A stretch of 23,244 nt of DNA from the IMG/VR virus record IMGVR_UViG_3300018424_000263, positions 1 to 23,244 of that record. One strand, given 5' to 3'. The stretch is from a virus. Below are positions 6,986 through 14,770 of this stretch, piece after piece. The position numbers and the translations under genes are program-made. How positions within the stretch are numbered: position 1 is the stretch's first letter; each line of letters starts with the position of its first letter. The notes under the pieces are model-generated. The model saw nothing but the letters and a program-made list of their open reading frames with translations, searched no databases and had not been told where the DNA came from.

Positions 6986-8496
6986 AGCTTAAATCCATAT
7001 TGTGAGTGTGATTCGATTAGGTGTAATGCTTTTTTGGCACGAGTTAACCCCACGTAGAACGTGCGAACTTCGCCGTCCTGATCAGGGCTTTCAGCACATG
7101 CTCTGGAAGAATCTAAAAGAAGCGCGACATTATCCGCTTCGCCACCTTTGGCCTTGTGGATCGTCGATATCTTGATCCTCGGCTTGTCCGTCAGTATCTT
7201 CTCCCCCATCCTGCGGACAGATGTAATGTATATTCTCTCCCTCTCCGAAACTTTCAGCACACTGTGCCATGGTGACTCGGCGGAGACGCTCGTAGAAAAG
7301 TTCTCTTTTACGTCGTCGAGAGTGTAAGTTGTTTCGCTGTCGAGGGTGGCTAGCTTCTTCCTTCCAGATTTTGTCACGATATCCGACTTCAATAAGGTAG
7401 ATAACGTCTTCAACTCCTTCGCGGAAAGTCTCTGATTTTTGCATAGCCTTAACCAAACCTCGATTCCAGTTAGTACATTAGGGGAAATGGACCAACCAGA
7501 ACCTTCACGCCAGAACAGATAGCCCTGTTCTTTAAGTTCTGTTGATATCTTGTTGGCAATGTAATTTGTTCTAGCAAGGATTAGCCACTCGCCTCTGGTT
7601 AGGTCCACATCCATGATATCACGATGCCAGACTACATGACCAGCTTCTTCGACAGGTGACCAGACTTTTTCTTGCCTCACAACTACTTGTTTTATAAGAG
7701 AATCCGCAATGTTATAGACGTTTCTAGGAAGACGATATGACTTGTCCAACACCATCTTGTTATCCGATGCGTTCAAGAAATCCCTGACCTCTACACCCAT
7801 CCAAGAATAAATGCACTGGTCATCATCCCCTGCAAAATAGATGCGGTTTGCTCTGGGCTTGAGAACCTCATGCACCATGCGCCACTGTATCGGAGCCAAG
7901 TCCTGTGCCTCATCGACAATCAGAACCTCCAACCTCGGACCTTGACCCTCGGCTATGAAGCGTTCGATCATGTCAACAAAGTCAAGCTTGCCCGTGTCTT
8001 TCTTGTAAGACTCCACCACCTCTGCAACTATTTTTAGTTGCTGGTAATATAAACTCCTGTTGTTGGCGTCGTTGAATTGTTGTTCGAGGCTGACCCCACG
8101 AACCCGTGCCATTTGAATCATGGACAGATAAGCATCCCCACTCTTGCCCGGAGAAAAGAGTTGCCCATCTGCCATTGTCAGGGAAGAGTTGGAGCTAAAC
8201 TCTAACCCTAACAAACGACCGAGTTGCGTGAAGTCAGCCCCTTTCAACACTTGGTTAGTGCTTAACCCCAAGCATTGAAATGCTAGTGAGTGCAGTGTTC
8301 TAAACCAAACCATCTGGTCTGCACCCATGTTTAATGCAGAAGCGGCACGGTCTCGTGCTTCTTCCGCTGCCTTGCGGCTGAACGATACAAAGGCTATGTC
8401 CTCTGGTCTTGTACCATTCTCAAGCTCTTGCTTTACGATAGAGATTAACTTTGTTGTTTTGCCCGTACCTGGAGGCCCGAAGATTGTGGTCTGCAT
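6982..8496 (-). CDS. SF1A (UvrD/PcrA/Rep-like) DNA helicase
   Basis: The 504-residue protein is an ATP-dependent 3'-5' DNA translocase by family. Visible motifs are Walker A GPPGTGKTT (residues 7-15), motif Ia SFSRKAAEEA (38-47), Walker B DEAQD (195-199), motif III FAGDDDQCIYSW (221-232), motif IV KSYRLPRN (252-259), motif V STIHKAKGGEADNV (444-457) and motif VI YVGLTRAKKA (481-490). It is shorter than chromosomal UvrD (about 720 residues), lacking most of the inserted 1B/2B regions. It starts in a TAATG overlap with the primase stop. With no DnaB-type helicase visible, it may serve as the replicative helicase of this phage. Confidence 0.95.
   Translation of the reverse strand: MQTTIFGPPGTGKTTKLISIVKQELENGTRPEDIAFVSFSRKAAEEARDRAASALNMGADQMVWFRTLHSLAFQCLGLSTNQVLKGADFTQLGRLLGLEFSSNSSLTMADGQLFSPGKSGDAYLSMIQMARVRGVSLEQQFNDANNRSLYYQQLKIVAEVVESYKKDTGKLDFVDMIERFIAEGQGPRLEVLIVDEAQDLAPIQWRMVHEVLKPRANRIYFAGDDDQCIYSWMGVEVRDFLNASDNKMVLDKSYRLPRNVYNIADSLIKQVVVRQEKVWSPVEEAGHVVWHRDIMDVDLTRGEWLILARTNYIANKISTELKEQGYLFWREGSGWSISPNVLTGIEVWLRLCKNQRLSAKELKTLSTLLKSDIVTKSGRKKLATLDSETTYTLDDVKENFSTSVSAESPWHSVLKVSERERIYITSVRRMGEKILTDKPRIKISTIHKAKGGEADNVALLLDSSRACAESPDQDGEVRTFYVGLTRAKKALHLIESHSQYGFKL
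7932..7959. repeat. Heptamer array inside helicase gene
   Basis: Four adjacent units are ACCTCGG, ACCTTGA, CCCTCGG and CTATGAA on the plus strand. They encode roughly residues 180-189 of the helicase, a segment just before the Walker B strand. A weaker run of the same words occurs at 7144-7189. Confidence 0.4.
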
Positions 8497-10028
8497 TAGA
8501 ACGGCACCTCACTTTCAACCTCGATACTCGGTACTTGGACCTCGGTATTGAAAGCTGGGACCCACCAAACCCGTAATTGTTTTTGCTGTCCGTTGGTGGT
8601 GTCAAAATATTTTTTGCCGTTCGCCATATTATTCCCGTTCAGTTCTTTTAGTCGCTCCTGTATCTGACCACGGCTATAGCTATCAAACTTCTGGTTACGC
8701 AGAAACTTCAGCAAAGCTTCCAGCTTGAAGTACGTAACACCTTCCTCTTCGTCCGTGTATGGCTTGCCCAAAGACAGTTCTTCTGCGGACTGCGCCTGTA
8801 CCCTGCCGTCACAGAATGCTTCTAACAAGTCCATGAACTGGCCTTTATATGTCAGTTCTTCCGGCACATCTATCTCGCTCATGTCTTCCATTAGCAAAGA
8901 CACTACCTGTTGCCAGTCAGCAATCTTCATCATGGGCGGCATGATATGTATCTGTTCCATGCAAGCTTTCTGGAACCGCTGCGGTGTTTGCAGGTCATCG
9001 GTTGTTAGCTCTACGCGCTGACCACCTACATCACAGAACCAAACAGGTGGCTCTGACTTAACCACACATAGACCTGTTATCTCTACATGCTGGACGTGAC
9101 TACCTATACCGCAAGACTTAGTCTTGCAGAGAGCCTTGTTGCAGAAGGATTTGAGAGGCTCTTGTTCGCATGGAAAACCGTATTCTTTTTTCTCATGCTG
9201 CGACTGTATGGTTACAATCTCTGAGGCAGGTAGTGGCGGTGTGCCAAACTTGTTGTTGATTTCCTCAAGCCGTTGCTTCCATGTGTCGGGCTGTTCTTTC
9301 TTAGCACCAACAGCCGCCGCGAACATAACTGTATTGCGTGTCCCTTCAGGTATGCCCTGACTAAACATATGTGCAAGGCAAGGTGCCCACTGGTCGAACT
9401 CGTCAACGGGTTCGCCTAGTTGCAGGTTCTCGAAATCTTTTGGGGTTACCTTACGGGCTTCAATTAAATCCAGAAATTCGGTGAGGTCTGCTTCATCACC
9501 ATCTTCTTTGATGGCGTAACGCATTGTCTGTTCCGCATCAAAGTACGGAAGGTTAATAAAGTTCCCAACATCACCACGCTCGACAAGAATCTCTTCTTGC
9601 TTTGGGAATATTTCACAACCACCATATCCAAGATAGGCAGCAATCTCTGTAGCTTTGTCACGGAAAACACCTGCACTAAAAAACTCTGTAAAGAAAAAGA
9701 AGATATGTGCGCCGCCAGACTTAGAGCGGCAGACCACACATGGTATATCGTTGTCTCTTAGCTTCTTGTCAAGAGCAACTAGGTCTAATGGGTACTGGTC
9801 AATGTCAAGCGCACCGAACTTGCACTTGTTATTTTCGTTGATAGGTATAGAACCCACACCGCCCTTACCTTCTAGGTGTGCGACAATAAGTTCCAATGTT
9901 AATGGCTTCCTTACGATGAAAGACTTTGCCTTCTGCTTTCCGGCACGTCGTTCCTCTGATATTTGTGTCTGTCCATGTGCGGCACTGAAGCCTTCAAACG
10001 CCGCCATGAACCGTTCAGCTTGGTTCAT
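8496..10028 (-). CDS. Archaeo-eukaryotic primase (AEP) superfamily protein, TOTE/plasmid-primase-like
   Basis: The 510-residue protein carries the AEP catalytic pattern: metal-binding DhD as LDID (Asp75, Asp77), nucleotide-binding SGGAHI (104-109), then EIFPKQ (139-144) and GNFINLPYF (155-163), the latter typical of the TOTE-type and plasmid AEP primases. A second region holds Cys287, Cys296, Cys301 and Cys306 (FPCEQEP...FCNKALC...CGIG), a likely metal or Fe-S site. It would synthesise primers for the family A polymerase, and some AEPs also polymerise DNA. GGAG lies six bases before the ATG. The C-terminal codons run through a heptamer array (8511-8559) giving a Val/Glu-rich tail. It lies between the ssDNA-binding and helicase genes. 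Confidence 0.88.
   Translation of the reverse strand: MNQAERFMAAFEGFSAAHGQTQISEERRAGKQKAKSFIVRKPLTLELIVAHLEGKGGVGSIPINENNKCKFGALDIDQYPLDLVALDKKLRDNDIPCVVCRSKSGGAHIFFFFTEFFSAGVFRDKATEIAAYLGYGGCEIFPKQEEILVERGDVGNFINLPYFDAEQTMRYAIKEDGDEADLTEFLDLIEARKVTPKDFENLQLGEPVDEFDQWAPCLAHMFSQGIPEGTRNTVMFAAAVGAKKEQPDTWKQRLEEINNKFGTPPLPASEIVTIQSQHEKKEYGFPCEQEPLKSFCNKALCKTKSCGIGSHVQHVEITGLCVVKSEPPVWFCDVGGQRVELTTDDLQTPQRFQKACMEQIHIMPPMMKIADWQQVVSLLMEDMSEIDVPEELTYKGQFMDLLEAFCDGRVQAQSAEELSLGKPYTDEEEGVTYFKLEALLKFLRNQKFDSYSRGQIQERLKELNGNNMANGKKYFDTTNGQQKQLRVWWVPAFNTEVQVPSIEVESEVPF
8511..8559. repeat. Heptamer array at the 3' end of the primase gene
   Basis: Seven consecutive 7-base units are ACTTTCA, ACCTCGA, TACTCGG, TACTTGG, ACCTCGG, TATTGAA and AGCTGGG. 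This is the longest intragenic run of the family. It encodes the extreme C-terminus of the primase, where constraint is probably low. Confidence 0.5.
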
Positions 10029-10050
10029 AACTCACTCCGGGCAAGAGGGT

Positions 10051-10090
10051 GGGGAGCGGAGTAGAAAGGAGATAAAAACCTCCGCCCCCC
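10051..10090. other. GC-rich hairpin between primase and ssDNA-binding protein genes
   Basis: GGGGAGCGGAG (10051-10061) pairs with CTCCGC plus CCCC (10080-10090) with one mismatch and a loop of about 18 bases. It fills the 69-base gap between the two genes. No U-run follows on the minus strand, so an mRNA processing or stabilising hairpin is more likely than a terminator. Confidence 0.45.
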
Positions 10091-10096
10091 TACTGG

Positions 10097-10891
10097 TTAA
10101 AACAGTACGTCTGCGTCTTCAGTCGAAACAGTTTCCTGTTGCGGCTCTTCGCCCGTACTCATTTTAATCTCTCCAGAGCGGTATTTAAGGTACAGTTGCT
10201 TTGCTTCTTGCAACGCGGCCATCGGTACTGACTCCATCTCTAGCTGCTGAACTTGGTAGTTGAACCACGAACCTTTGTCGTTGGACTCCTGGATCGAGGT
10301 CAGCTTCCACGGCACTGCCCACATTGGTGGATTAAACAAACCCTTGCTTGGGTGCATAATCTTCAGGCCAGCGCGACGGGTGTTCCACTGCTTTGCAATC
10401 TTCATCTGTGTCTTCTTCATGTCACAGATCATCTGGTTTGTCATACCGTCTTCATTGTACGCAAGCACAAGGAACTGAGCAGAACGAACAAGCTCGTTAC
10501 CGTTTGGCAGTAACTCATTTGAACCCACGCGCTGAGTCTTGCGGATGTCTGGGTCGTTTGCTTTTATCTCACCCATGAAACCTCCACCGCTTTCGCGCAA
10601 CTGAAACTCAAGAAACTTGGTAGTGTACGCACACATCAGTACGTTCACACCTTCTTCTGCATCCCAGAAATCACCTGTCACTGTGTTGAAGATATCGCCA
10701 GCGGATGCGCCTTTGATAAACTTCGGGTCAGTCTTAATCAACTGTGGTGACAGTGGTTGAAGAAGACGCAGGAAAGGAATCTGCATATCTTCTTGCGTTA
10801 TTGTTTCCATGCCCTGACCCGCTGCTTCGTACAGGTCATCCATTATATTAGCAACTGCTGTGCTTTCTTTTTTTGCTACTGCTTCAGCCAT
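10097..10891 (-). CDS. Probable phage single-stranded DNA-binding protein
   Basis: The 264-residue product matches a phage family I associate with ssDNA binding (IPFLRLLQPLSPQ near residue 38, then GDIFNTVTG and a beta-rich core). The C-terminal 25 residues are acidic and end DADVLF, like the acidic hydrophobic-tipped tails by which SSB and T7 gp2.5 recruit partner proteins. The position directly before the primase and helicase genes supports the role. GAGGAG lies six bases before the ATG, and the gap to the upstream gene is two bases. The assignment rests on tail chemistry and context, not on a clear OB-fold signature. Confidence 0.65.
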   Translation of the reverse strand: MAEAVAKKESTAVANIMDDLYEAAGQGMETITQEDMQIPFLRLLQPLSPQLIKTDPKFIKGASAGDIFNTVTGDFWDAEEGVNVLMCAYTTKFLEFQLRESGGGFMGEIKANDPDIRKTQRVGSNELLPNGNELVRSAQFLVLAYNEDGMTNQMICDMKKTQMKIAKQWNTRRAGLKIMHPSKGLFNPPMWAVPWKLTSIQESNDKGSWFNYQVQQLEMESVPMAALQEAKQLYLKYRSGEIKMSTGEEPQQETVSTEDADVLF

Positions 10892-10893
10892 CT

Positions 10894-11457
10894 TTAGCTC
10901 CTCTTAATTGTAGCTTCTGTTCCGACGAATACCCCGAAGGTATCAAAGTCGATTTCCTGTCCGCTTTCAATGCGGTTCTTCACCCACGCCTTCAATGTTT
11001 GCGGGTGAACATGGGTTTTCTGTGCTGGTTCTAAACCCTGACTGCGAAGGTCATCGATGACCGCACCTGCCATGTTATCTTCACCAGACTTAAACGAAAC
11101 AGTCACATCGTTCTTGATGATGTCTGCCTCACCAATAGAACGAAGCCAAGTAAACGCCTCGTCTTTCTTGTCGTCAGCAATCCGCGCATGAACAAACTGC
11201 CGCAGGGCAACCTTGTTGCCATCAACGGTCACAGAATCCATGCCCATTTCCTGCATCAGGTTGGGGATGTCTTCTTCGTTTACTTTGCGTTTCTTGAATT
11301 TAAGATCCTTGAGGTATTGCTCTGCTTCAGCAATCTTCTCATCAATCTCCATAGACTGACGGATAAGATTAGACAGTGTACTGCCCTTCTCACCATCTAC
11401 TTTGTCGAACTTAGAGGCATCGACTTCCTCATCAAATAGCGAAAACACATCGCTCAT
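10894..11457 (-). CDS. Conserved coiled-coil phage replication-associated protein
   Basis: The 187-residue product has an acidic N-terminus, a charged heptad-type helix at about residues 28-62, a small beta region (VTVDGNKVALRQFV, 76-89), and a C-terminal block VHPQTLKAWVKNRIESG (150-166) followed by a beta hairpin. I have seen this C-terminal block in phage proteins encoded next to ssDNA-binding proteins, but I cannot name a function. It is the first gene of the replication operon, about 50 bases downstream of a strong promoter, with GGAG eight bases before the ATG. It may be an accessory or loading factor. Reality is sure, role open. Confidence 0.85.
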   Translation of the reverse strand: MSDVFSLFDEEVDASKFDKVDGEKGSTLSNLIRQSMEIDEKIAEAEQYLKDLKFKKRKVNEEDIPNLMQEMGMDSVTVDGNKVALRQFVHARIADDKKDEAFTWLRSIGEADIIKNDVTVSFKSGEDNMAGAVIDDLRSQGLEPAQKTHVHPQTLKAWVKNRIESGQEIDFDTFGVFVGTEATIKRS

Positions 11458-11514
11458 CGTACATTCTCCTGTACTATCTACGTTAAAGTTTAACCCCTTC
11501 GGGTGTGAAGGAGA

Positions 11515-11544
11515 GTATTAGCCCACTCCCCAGAGGCATGTCAA
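11515..11544 (-). promoter_or_regulatory. Sigma70-type promoter of the replication operon
   Basis: On the minus strand TTGACA (11539-11544) and TAATAC (11515-11520) are separated by 18 bases. This is a consensus -35 and a near-consensus -10. Transcription would start near 11508 and read the coiled-coil, ssDNA-binding, primase, helicase and polymerase genes. The leader contains GTTAAAGTTTAAC (11490-11502), a perfect odd palindrome, and a small ACCC/GGGT hairpin. Confidence 0.75.
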
Positions 11545-11546
11545 GT

Positions 11547-12446
11547 TTATATTTCCATCATCCTGTCATCTTTTGTGACGTGCATGTCTGCTTTGGTGGA
11601 AGACTTTCCATTCTTAAAGTTATACCATGAACGACCCAACATTATTGAATACTGCTCAGTGGTGATTGCCTGTCTTTCTGAAACCAGTTTATTTATAGTT
11701 GTCAGCAAGAACCTGGCAGGAGACTTTGCAGTTCCATTGCCTGTCATTAAGATTTCATAGAACCTCTCAACAACTTCTCGTTTACCCCTGCTAGATGCGA
11801 GATAGTGAACAGCCATCAGAGGACCGACAGGAATATTCACCGCCATTCTATTGACGCGACGAGCATATGCCAAAGAATCTTGCAGAAGTTGTGTGTTCAT
11901 GCGGTTCAAGTACGCATCCTTCACCGCCTGATTTGACAAAGTGTTTTTCAGTGACGGATTACCCGCCTCATAGGCAGTGATATACTTTATACCCATAGCA
12001 ATCTTGGCATGGTTCTTCACGCCCATGATTGCCAACACATCGTCAGCACCCCGGTTCTTACCTGTGTCCATATGATGAAATGTTGCTGGGTCAATCCCAA
12101 AGATAGCATGAGTAGTGAATGGTGTTTGCGCTTGGATGCAAGCCGCCAATCTGTTCTGCCCATCTTTTAGAAATCCGTCCGTGCCGAACTTGATAGTCTC
12201 ACCAGTTAAAGACCAGTTACGGTTTTGCATGTCTCGACGATACTGAATAATCTTCTTAACCTTACGCGGTCTATTATTTACGTTCAGGTTACTAAGAATA
12301 TACTCAGCAAGTTCAGGACCGAACTCACAAACCCTGCTGTTCTGTGGTGAGTTTTTTATTAAAGACTTCAAGTTATCTATCTGTTCTTCAAAAGATAGTT
12401 TAGTTGAAATCTCGCGTTGCTTACTTGTCAAGGATGTTAATCCCAT
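11547..12446 (-). CDS. ParB-like (ParB/sulfiredoxin superfamily) phage protein
   Basis: The start is taken at the ATG at 12446 because GGAGG lies five bases upstream. A TTG 19 codons earlier has no ribosome site. The 299-residue product carries the ParB-like core: NWSLTGETIKFGTDG (77-91) then FLKDGQNRLAACI (92-104), with Asp95-Gly96-Gln97-Asn98-Arg99 standing for the ParB GxxR/DGxHR motif. MDTGKNRGADDVL (126-138) follows. Such proteins in phages may bind DNA, hydrolyse CTP or nick DNA. None of these is shown here. The C-terminal half is helical and basic. It lies 7 bases from the replication promoter and downstream of the RHH terminator, so it may be expressed by readthrough. Confidence 0.75.
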   Translation of the reverse strand: MGLTSLTSKQREISTKLSFEEQIDNLKSLIKNSPQNSRVCEFGPELAEYILSNLNVNNRPRKVKKIIQYRRDMQNRNWSLTGETIKFGTDGFLKDGQNRLAACIQAQTPFTTHAIFGIDPATFHHMDTGKNRGADDVLAIMGVKNHAKIAMGIKYITAYEAGNPSLKNTLSNQAVKDAYLNRMNTQLLQDSLAYARRVNRMAVNIPVGPLMAVHYLASSRGKREVVERFYEILMTGNGTAKSPARFLLTTINKLVSERQAITTEQYSIMLGRSWYNFKNGKSSTKADMHVTKDDRMMEI

Positions 12447-12510
12447 TGACGCCTCCATAAAAATGTCTCTTGTCCGTTTGTAGAGACCTGTTGCCTTGCC
12501 CAAGGGCGGG

Positions 12511-12538
12511 AAGAAAACCTGCGATGGGCAGTCGCAGG
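12511..12538 (-). terminator. Rho-independent terminator / attenuator after RHH gene
   Basis: On the minus strand CCTGCGA (12532-12538) and TCGCAGG (12518-12524) form a perfect 7-bp stem with a 7-base loop, followed by TTTTCTT (12511-12517). It separates the RHH gene from the ParB-like gene. The stem arms are the same CCTGCGA word found in the heptamer arrays. Confidence 0.75.
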
Positions 12539-12554
12539 AAGCCCACTTCTAACT

Positions 12555-12722
12555 TTACGCAGCTTTTGAATCTGCGTTCTTAATAATGTGTGCAAGCTCA
12601 CCGCTAACACTTCTGTCGTTCTTGTCAGCACGTTCCTTCAGTACTTTGTATAGTTCTACCGACACCGCGACTGACCGCCACTTCTTGTTATTCTTCTGCA
12701 TATTTGCCACTTCCATATTCAT
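12555..12722 (-). CDS. Ribbon-helix-helix (Arc/CopG-like) DNA-binding regulator, 55 aa
   Basis: This gene was read directly from the sequence. The product has a short basic N-terminus, then WRSVAVSVELYKVLKERADK (15-34) and DRSVSGELAHIIKNA (36-50): a beta strand, a helix, the typical S-V-S turn and a second helix, as in RHH repressors. GAAGGA lies seven bases before the ATG, and Met3 and Met8 are alternatives. It has its own promoter and a terminator just after it, so it is a monocistronic unit. It faces the plus-strand nuclease gene across 52 bases, and autoregulation plus control of that gene is a reasonable inference. RHH proteins bind as dimers to short palindromes or repeats. Confidence 0.85.
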   Translation of the reverse strand: MNMEVANMQKNNKKWRSVAVSVELYKVLKERADKNDRSVSGELAHIIKNADSKAA

Positions 12723-12738
12723 GTGTTATCCTTCATAT

Positions 12739-12767
12739 ACCATATCTAAAAATAGACGGGGGGTCAA
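12739..12767 (-). promoter_or_regulatory. Candidate promoter of the RHH gene
   Basis: On the minus strand TTGACC (12762-12767) and TATGGT (12739-12744) are spaced by 17 bases and lie 17 bases upstream of the RHH start. The same segment must carry the leader of the divergent plus-strand gene starting at 12775. A possible plus-strand pair, TTGCCA and TATCCT at about 12704-12732, is weaker. Confidence 0.55.
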
Positions 12768-12774
12768 GTAAGAT

Positions 12775-13326
12775 ATGAAACCAGACCATAAAGTTAGAGA
12801 CGGTAAGCGTTCCGAACTCATAGCCGCGCAGTGGCTCATATCAAAAAACTGTTATGTCTATTCTCCGTTTATCGAGCAAGGTCCTATCGACCTCATTGCA
12901 CTCACCCCCAAGGGTGAATTTCTTTTGTTTGATGTGAAGACTGTTGGCCGTAGAAAGAACGGGTCAATAGTCTCACGCTTGTTAAAACCAGACCAAAGGA
13001 AACTTGGTGTACGTCTTCTGTACGTTGACCTTGAAACTGAGCGGTGTGCTTTGTATCCATATCAACTATCCATTTCCCCAAGTAATCCAGCCACAAAGTT
13101 TGCAGAACAGCAAGCATCTAATCGTCACTTCGACGGGGGTCAAGTTCCAACCATTGACGGGCTTCTTCACCCAACGTCTTCGCAGACAGGTCAATCTTGT
13201 TCCGAAGAGACTTCACGATATGGACATCCACCGTTCCCTTTGTCACCAGATCTACATACGTCACTGGATGATGCTGACCAATCCGATGTGCCCGATCCTC
13301 CGACTGAACACGGGTCTCAAGATTAA
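12775..13326 (+). CDS. PD-(D/E)XK nuclease, Holliday-junction-resolvase-like
   Basis: The N-terminal 100 residues fit a restriction-fold nuclease of the Hjc / phage resolvase type: GKRSELIAAQWL with Glu14, then QGPIDLIAL with Asp39, then EFLLFDVKT with Asp53 and Lys55. A structure-selective endonuclease that resolves recombination or replication intermediates is likely. Residues 115-183 are Pro, Ser and Asp rich and are read through the antisense of the helicase gene 3' end, so this tail may be a poorly constrained extension. The ribosome site is weak (GGGGGG about 13 bases upstream). It is the only plus-strand gene in about 16 kb of minus-strand genes and diverges from the RHH gene. Confidence 0.8.
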   Translation: MKPDHKVRDGKRSELIAAQWLISKNCYVYSPFIEQGPIDLIALTPKGEFLLFDVKTVGRRKNGSIVSRLLKPDQRKLGVRLLYVDLETERCALYPYQLSISPSNPATKFAEQQASNRHFDGGQVPTIDGLLHPTSSQTGQSCSEETSRYGHPPFPLSPDLHTSLDDADQSDVPDPPTEHGSQD

Positions 13327-14575
13327 AGTCATTGGCGTAGTAGATTACGTTCGTTGCCGCCGTCAGTGTTAGCCCGTACCCTGCTGTCTGTGGGTTGGCA
13401 ACAAAGAACCTTGCATCACCAAACTGAAATGCCTGGATGGCAGCTTGCCTGTCCTCATCACTGGTGTCCCCGTAATAACTGACCACGGAACTCGAACCAT
13501 GAACCTTGGCTAGCTGTGCCTGTATGTTCTTTATGTCATAGCGGAAGCGAGACCAGATGATTACCTTTCCAGACATCTCATCTACCGTATCCAGAAGAGC
13601 CTCGATGCGCTTGGTCGGGAACTCGACTAGCTCTCCATCGTCCGTCATCAGATGGCCACACAGCACCTGCTGTAGGCGCAGTAATTGGGTCATCACTGCC
13701 GGGGCGGACACCAACTGACCATCGTCAAGAAGAGCAATGGCGGCAGTCTTGATAGACTGATAGTAGCCTAGCTGTTCCTTCGTCATCATCACTTCACGGG
13801 TGGTATATATTTTATCCGGCAGGTCGAGTGCTTCGTCCTTGGTTACCCGATAAGAAAACCCAGCCAGCCTGTCCGACAGTTCGTCAAGATTACGATAGCC
13901 CACAATCTGCTGGAAGCTATGCGAACCCATGCGCTGGGTACGGGTGATGGCGTACCGTCCTTGGTAGGAGTAGTAACTATCAAAACCTAACAGCTTCTTG
14001 TCCATGAACCCACATTGTGCGTAGAGATCCATAGGCGATTTAGTAACGGGTGACCCCGTAAGAATACGTTTGTACGCTGCACTCTGACCAAGGCTAACCA
14101 GAGCCTTAGTCCGCTTGGCTTTGGGGTTCTTAATAGTTGTGCTCTCATCAACCGCAAGTAGGAAAGACGAACCTCGTGTAAAGTGATCCACGTATTGAGC
14201 GACCTTCTTCGACGCACCGAAGCCCTCGACGTTGACCAATAGAATGCGGAGCTTTTCACGCTTCTCAACCCCGTCGGACAGCTTTTCCCGTTGACTTTTG
14301 TTTGGGTTCGCACTCCAAACATATACCTCGTGTTCAATGTCCTCTGGTAAATGAGTAGGTATCTCTGATACCTGCCAGTTTCGGTACACACCTTTCGGGG
14401 CAACGACAATCGCGGTGTCAATCTTGCCTTCCTCATATAGCCATGTGATGTTGTCGATAAGAACTTTTGATTTTCCACAACCCATCTCCATAAAGTAACC
14501 GAAGTTCTTTTTGTCATAGGATTTCTGTAGCGCAGTCTCTTGGTGCGCGTATGGCTTAGTCTTGTACTTAAACAT
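13118..14575 (-). CDS. SNF2-family (SF2) DNA translocase / helicase
   Basis: The 485-residue protein shows SNF2-type motifs: motif I EMGCGKSK (30-37), motif Ia VVAPKGVYRNW (57-67), motif II DEST (143-146) in place of DEAH, motif III LTGSPV (172-177), motif V TAGYGLTLTAA and motif VI QSEDRAHRIGQ (424-434), the hallmark of SNF2 ATPases. Similar stand-alone SNF2 proteins are common beside phage replication genes, where they may unwind or remodel DNA or assist recombination. Motif I lacks the Thr after Lys-Ser. The 3' 209 bases overlap the convergent nuclease gene. GAGGGG precedes the ATG closely. Confidence 0.94.
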   Translation of the reverse strand: MFKYKTKPYAHQETALQKSYDKKNFGYFMEMGCGKSKVLIDNITWLYEEGKIDTAIVVAPKGVYRNWQVSEIPTHLPEDIEHEVYVWSANPNKSQREKLSDGVEKREKLRILLVNVEGFGASKKVAQYVDHFTRGSSFLLAVDESTTIKNPKAKRTKALVSLGQSAAYKRILTGSPVTKSPMDLYAQCGFMDKKLLGFDSYYSYQGRYAITRTQRMGSHSFQQIVGYRNLDELSDRLAGFSYRVTKDEALDLPDKIYTTREVMMTKEQLGYYQSIKTAAIALLDDGQLVSAPAVMTQLLRLQQVLCGHLMTDDGELVEFPTKRIEALLDTVDEMSGKVIIWSRFRYDIKNIQAQLAKVHGSSSVVSYYGDTSDEDRQAAIQAFQFGDARFFVANPQTAGYGLTLTAATNVIYYANDFNLETRVQSEDRAHRIGQHHPVTYVDLVTKGTVDVHIVKSLRNKIDLSAKTLGEEARQWLELDPRRSDD

Positions 14576-14584
14576 TTGCCCCTC

Positions 14585-14770
14585 TTAAGATGCTTTAAAC
14601 GGAACGACGTTGTTCCTGTCTAATCCTTCCAGCATATCAATGATTGCTTCCTCTCCAATGGGCATGATGTTTTCTATCAGCCCTGCGGCTTCCCAGATAT
14701 TTATCTTCCCCTCGTAATACAGGTCACAGATATCCAGAAAGTCACTGCTGTCTTCACTAATCTTCGTCAT
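14585..14770 (-). CDS. Hypothetical acidic protein, 61 aa
   Basis: The product is acidic and probably all-helical (DFLDICDLYYEGKINIWEAAGLIENI), with no cysteine pair or membrane segment. AGGAGG lies five bases before the ATG, within the end of the upstream gene, which it overlaps by 14 bases. The gap to the SNF2 gene is 9 bases, so the helicase is likely co-transcribed with the small-gene cassette. No family recognised. Confidence 0.75.
   Translation of the reverse strand: MTKISEDSSDFLDICDLYYEGKINIWEAAGLIENIMPIGEEAIIDMLEGLDRNNVVPFKAS

Noticed and set aside
9655-10167. 170-codon plus-strand open frame crossing the primase and ssDNA-binding genes
   Set aside because: Antisense to the primase catalytic region, with low-complexity Ser/Arg composition and no ribosome site.
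12447-12503. Upstream TTG start for the ParB-like gene
   Set aside because: No ribosome site before the TTG, and the start would sit against the terminator hairpin. The ATG at 12446 has GGAGG five bases upstream.
13987-14517. 176-codon minus-strand frame inside the SNF2 gene
   Set aside because: A different frame of the same strand as SNF2; Arg/Leu-rich with no motif, while the SNF2 frame has all its helicase motifs.
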